Positions 62,968 through 64,000 of a stretch of 64,000 nucleotides of DNA are shown one piece after another (the first letter of the stretch is position 1; each line of letters begins with the position of its first letter). Source of the DNA: Candidatus Poribacteria bacterium (lineage in GTDB: Bacteria; Poribacteria; WGA-4E; WGA-3G); assembly GCA_026706025.1 (NCBI GenBank), contig JAPOZO010000056.1, forward strand, positions 62,001 to 126,000, read 5' to 3'. Below the pieces are notes generated by a model. The model did no database searches. It saw only the letters and a list, made by a program, of their open reading frames with translations, and was not told the origin of the DNA. A program made the position numbers and the translations under genes.

Positions 62968-63402
62968 TCAAAACTGAGCCGGTACTTTTGGTGCAAAACT
63001 TTCACTGACCGGTACGACTTTTCCAGTGCCAGTAGCAATGAGCGTGCCATCACTGAGCGTAACCTCTGCTTTTGCTTCCACTAACCTTTTGGAAACCTTC
63101 GTACGCTCGGCAGAGACAAGGAGTTTCACCCCCGTTGGTGCTGGATTACGAAAACGGACCTCGAGTTGCGCTGTTACTGCGGGCTGATCGAAGGTGCCTA
63201 TTCCGACGTAGGTAATCGCTTCATCTAACAGGGTACTGAGGATACCTCCGTGTAGAATGTTTGCCCAACCTTGCAAGTGTTCAGCGGGTGTACATTCAAT
63301 GCGGACAGAGGCACCATCACCTATAATTTCAGGTTTTACCTGAAAGCCGAATGGGTTTTTCATACCGCAAACAAAGCAGTTGTCATTGTTTTCAATCGCC
63401 AT
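62968..63402 (-). CDS. PaaI-like hotdog thioesterase
   Basis: 144 residues. A single hotdog fold: CFVCGMKNPFGFQVKPEIIG, AEHLQGWANILHGGILSTLL and DEAITYVG (the Asn/Asp-Gly and His-Gly-Gly region) and VTAQLEVRFRNPAPTGVKLL. It probably hydrolyses acyl-CoA. ATG 63402 is chosen because AGGAAG is 6 bp upstream and the longer GTG frame overlaps more. It overlaps valS by 11 bp, so it is coupled. Confidence 0.85.
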   Translation of the reverse strand: MAIENNDNCFVCGMKNPFGFQVKPEIIGDGASVRIECTPAEHLQGWANILHGGILSTLLDEAITYVGIGTFDQPAVTAQLEVRFRNPAPTGVKLLVSAERTKVSKRLVEAKAEVTLSDGTLIATGTGKVVPVSESFAPKVPAQF

Positions 63403-64000
63403 TTTCACTTCCTGATTCGGTAAGCATAGCGAGGCTCCGTGCTAATTTGTCTTGCTCTGTCAACAACCGTTGAAGTTGTGCCTTCTTTTGTGCAACGACT
63501 TTTTCCGGTGCCCGCTGAACGAAGTTTGGATTATCTAACGTCTTTTGTGCCGACACAACGTCCTTCGTTGCTTGTTGATGGCGTTTGCTAAGCCTTGCGT
63601 GTTCGGCATCGAGATCTATGACATCTGCAAGCGGAATATAAATAGCGAGTTCTCCGATAACCGCTTCAGCAGCGGCGGGAGGTTTTTGCAGAGATTCAGC
63701 GATAGTGATGTCAGCTACCCGTGTGAAAGCCGGTAAGTACTGTGATAGATATGTTTCGAGTCGCTCACGCACTTCACTGTTTGGTGATTGGATATGAACT
63801 TCTACAGACGCTCCAATCGGAACGTTCAACTCACCTCGGATGCTGCGGATACTCTCAATGACTTCCGTGAGCGTCGCCATAGTGGTTTCTGCGGTTGAAT
63901 TTTCGCCTGTTGGCTCTGGCCAAGGGGCAATAGTTACTGACTTATCGTCCTGCGTTCTATTGCGCGGGAGTTGTTGCCAAATTTCTTCGGTTAGGAAGGG
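63392..64000 (-). CDS. valS: valyl-tRNA synthetase, 3' part
   Basis: The gene runs off the right edge: the frame is open from 64000 and the internal ATG at 63880 is not the start. The visible 202 residues include PFLTEEIWQQLPRN of the anticodon domain, IAPWPEP, IRGELNVPIGASVEVHI, and the C-terminal coiled-coil (LDAEHARLSKRHQQATKDVV, NPNFVQRAPEKVVAQKKAQL). It charges tRNA-Val. The class I HIGH/KMSKS motifs lie outside the window. Confidence 0.93.
   Translation of the reverse strand, partial: PFLTEEIWQQLPRNRTQDDKSVTIAPWPEPTGENSTAETTMATLTEVIESIRSIRGELNVPIGASVEVHIQSPNSEVRERLETYLSQYLPAFTRVADITIAESLQKPPAAAEAVIGELAIYIPLADVIDLDAEHARLSKRHQQATKDVVSAQKTLDNPNFVQRAPEKVVAQKKAQLQRLLTEQDKLARSLAMLTESGSENGD

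Overview
The window looks like a chromosomal segment of an uncultured bacterium, most consistent with Candidatus Poribacteria or a close relative. This is an inference from gene content, not a search result. The supporting signs are a secreted protein ending in the NYPNPFNPETW-type surface-sorting/FlgD-like tail, several very large ECF sigma factors fused to membrane and repeat domains, a LamG-domain secreted protein, NHL-repeat proteins, and many short palindromic repeats that sit inside coding sequence. Gene density is high. Housekeeping genes are ordinary and intact. Both window edges cut a gene: an M61-type peptidase at the left and valS at the right.

Region 1 (1-3.7 kb) holds the M61 peptidase 3' end, a LamG protein, an inverted-repeat element and a fatty acid desaturase. 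Region 2 (3.7-19.7 kb) is the most distinctive. Three paralogous genes each encode an ECF sigma factor (sigma-2 and sigma-4), one transmembrane helix and a different extracytoplasmic head: transglutaminase-like, BNR/Ycf48-like beta-propeller, and WD40 beta-propeller. All three share an 84-85 bp 5' leader. An ABC exporter pair lies between the first two, and a giant outer-membrane barrel-like protein converges on the third. Debris of a fourth sigma gene and of a second barrel gene shows that the locus grew by duplication and partial loss.

Region 3 (19.8-25.1 kb, minus strand) has an NHL lipoprotein, a small lipoprotein, a ROK sugar kinase, galactokinase and a degenerate AccD-like protein. Region 4 (25.4-30.9 kb, minus strand) is a partner-switching operon: STAS, sensor kinase, receiver-PP2C phosphatase, a tandemly duplicated RsbW-like protein, and a second STAS. 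Region 5 (31-39.7 kb, minus strand) carries rsmG, mnmG, an M28/glutaminyl-cyclase-like peptidase, recR, ybaB, dnaX, the large SRP RNA, and a tRNA cluster with four different tRNA-Ser, tRNA-Ala(CGC) and tRNA-Arg(ACG). The cluster encloses tadA, whose substrate is tRNA-Arg(ACG). The order tRNA-Ser, tadA, SRP RNA, dnaX, ybaB, recR matches the Bacillus subtilis arrangement.

Region 6 (40-49.7 kb) has a free-standing ECF sigma factor, an NtrB-like histidine kinase, a C39-like peptidase with the sorting tail, a polytopic membrane protein, an NHL protein and a GNAT acetyltransferase. Region 7 (49.7-52.4 kb) is a more A+T-rich accessory stretch with hicAB, an HtrA-like protease, an unrecognised membrane protein and a lone DUF433 antitoxin-like gene. 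Region 8 (52.7-64 kb) has a Gfo/Idh/MocA oxidoreductase, a PotA-like ATPase, a DNA methyltransferase broken by one in-frame TGA, gatB, an aldo/keto reductase, a lytic transglycosylase, nadB, a hotdog thioesterase and the end of valS.

At least four families of small inverted-repeat elements recur. Several lie in frame inside genes (nadB, galK, the WD40 sigma fusion, the giant barrel protein) or supply a stop codon or signal-peptide region. No CRISPR array, intact insertion sequence or prophage was seen.
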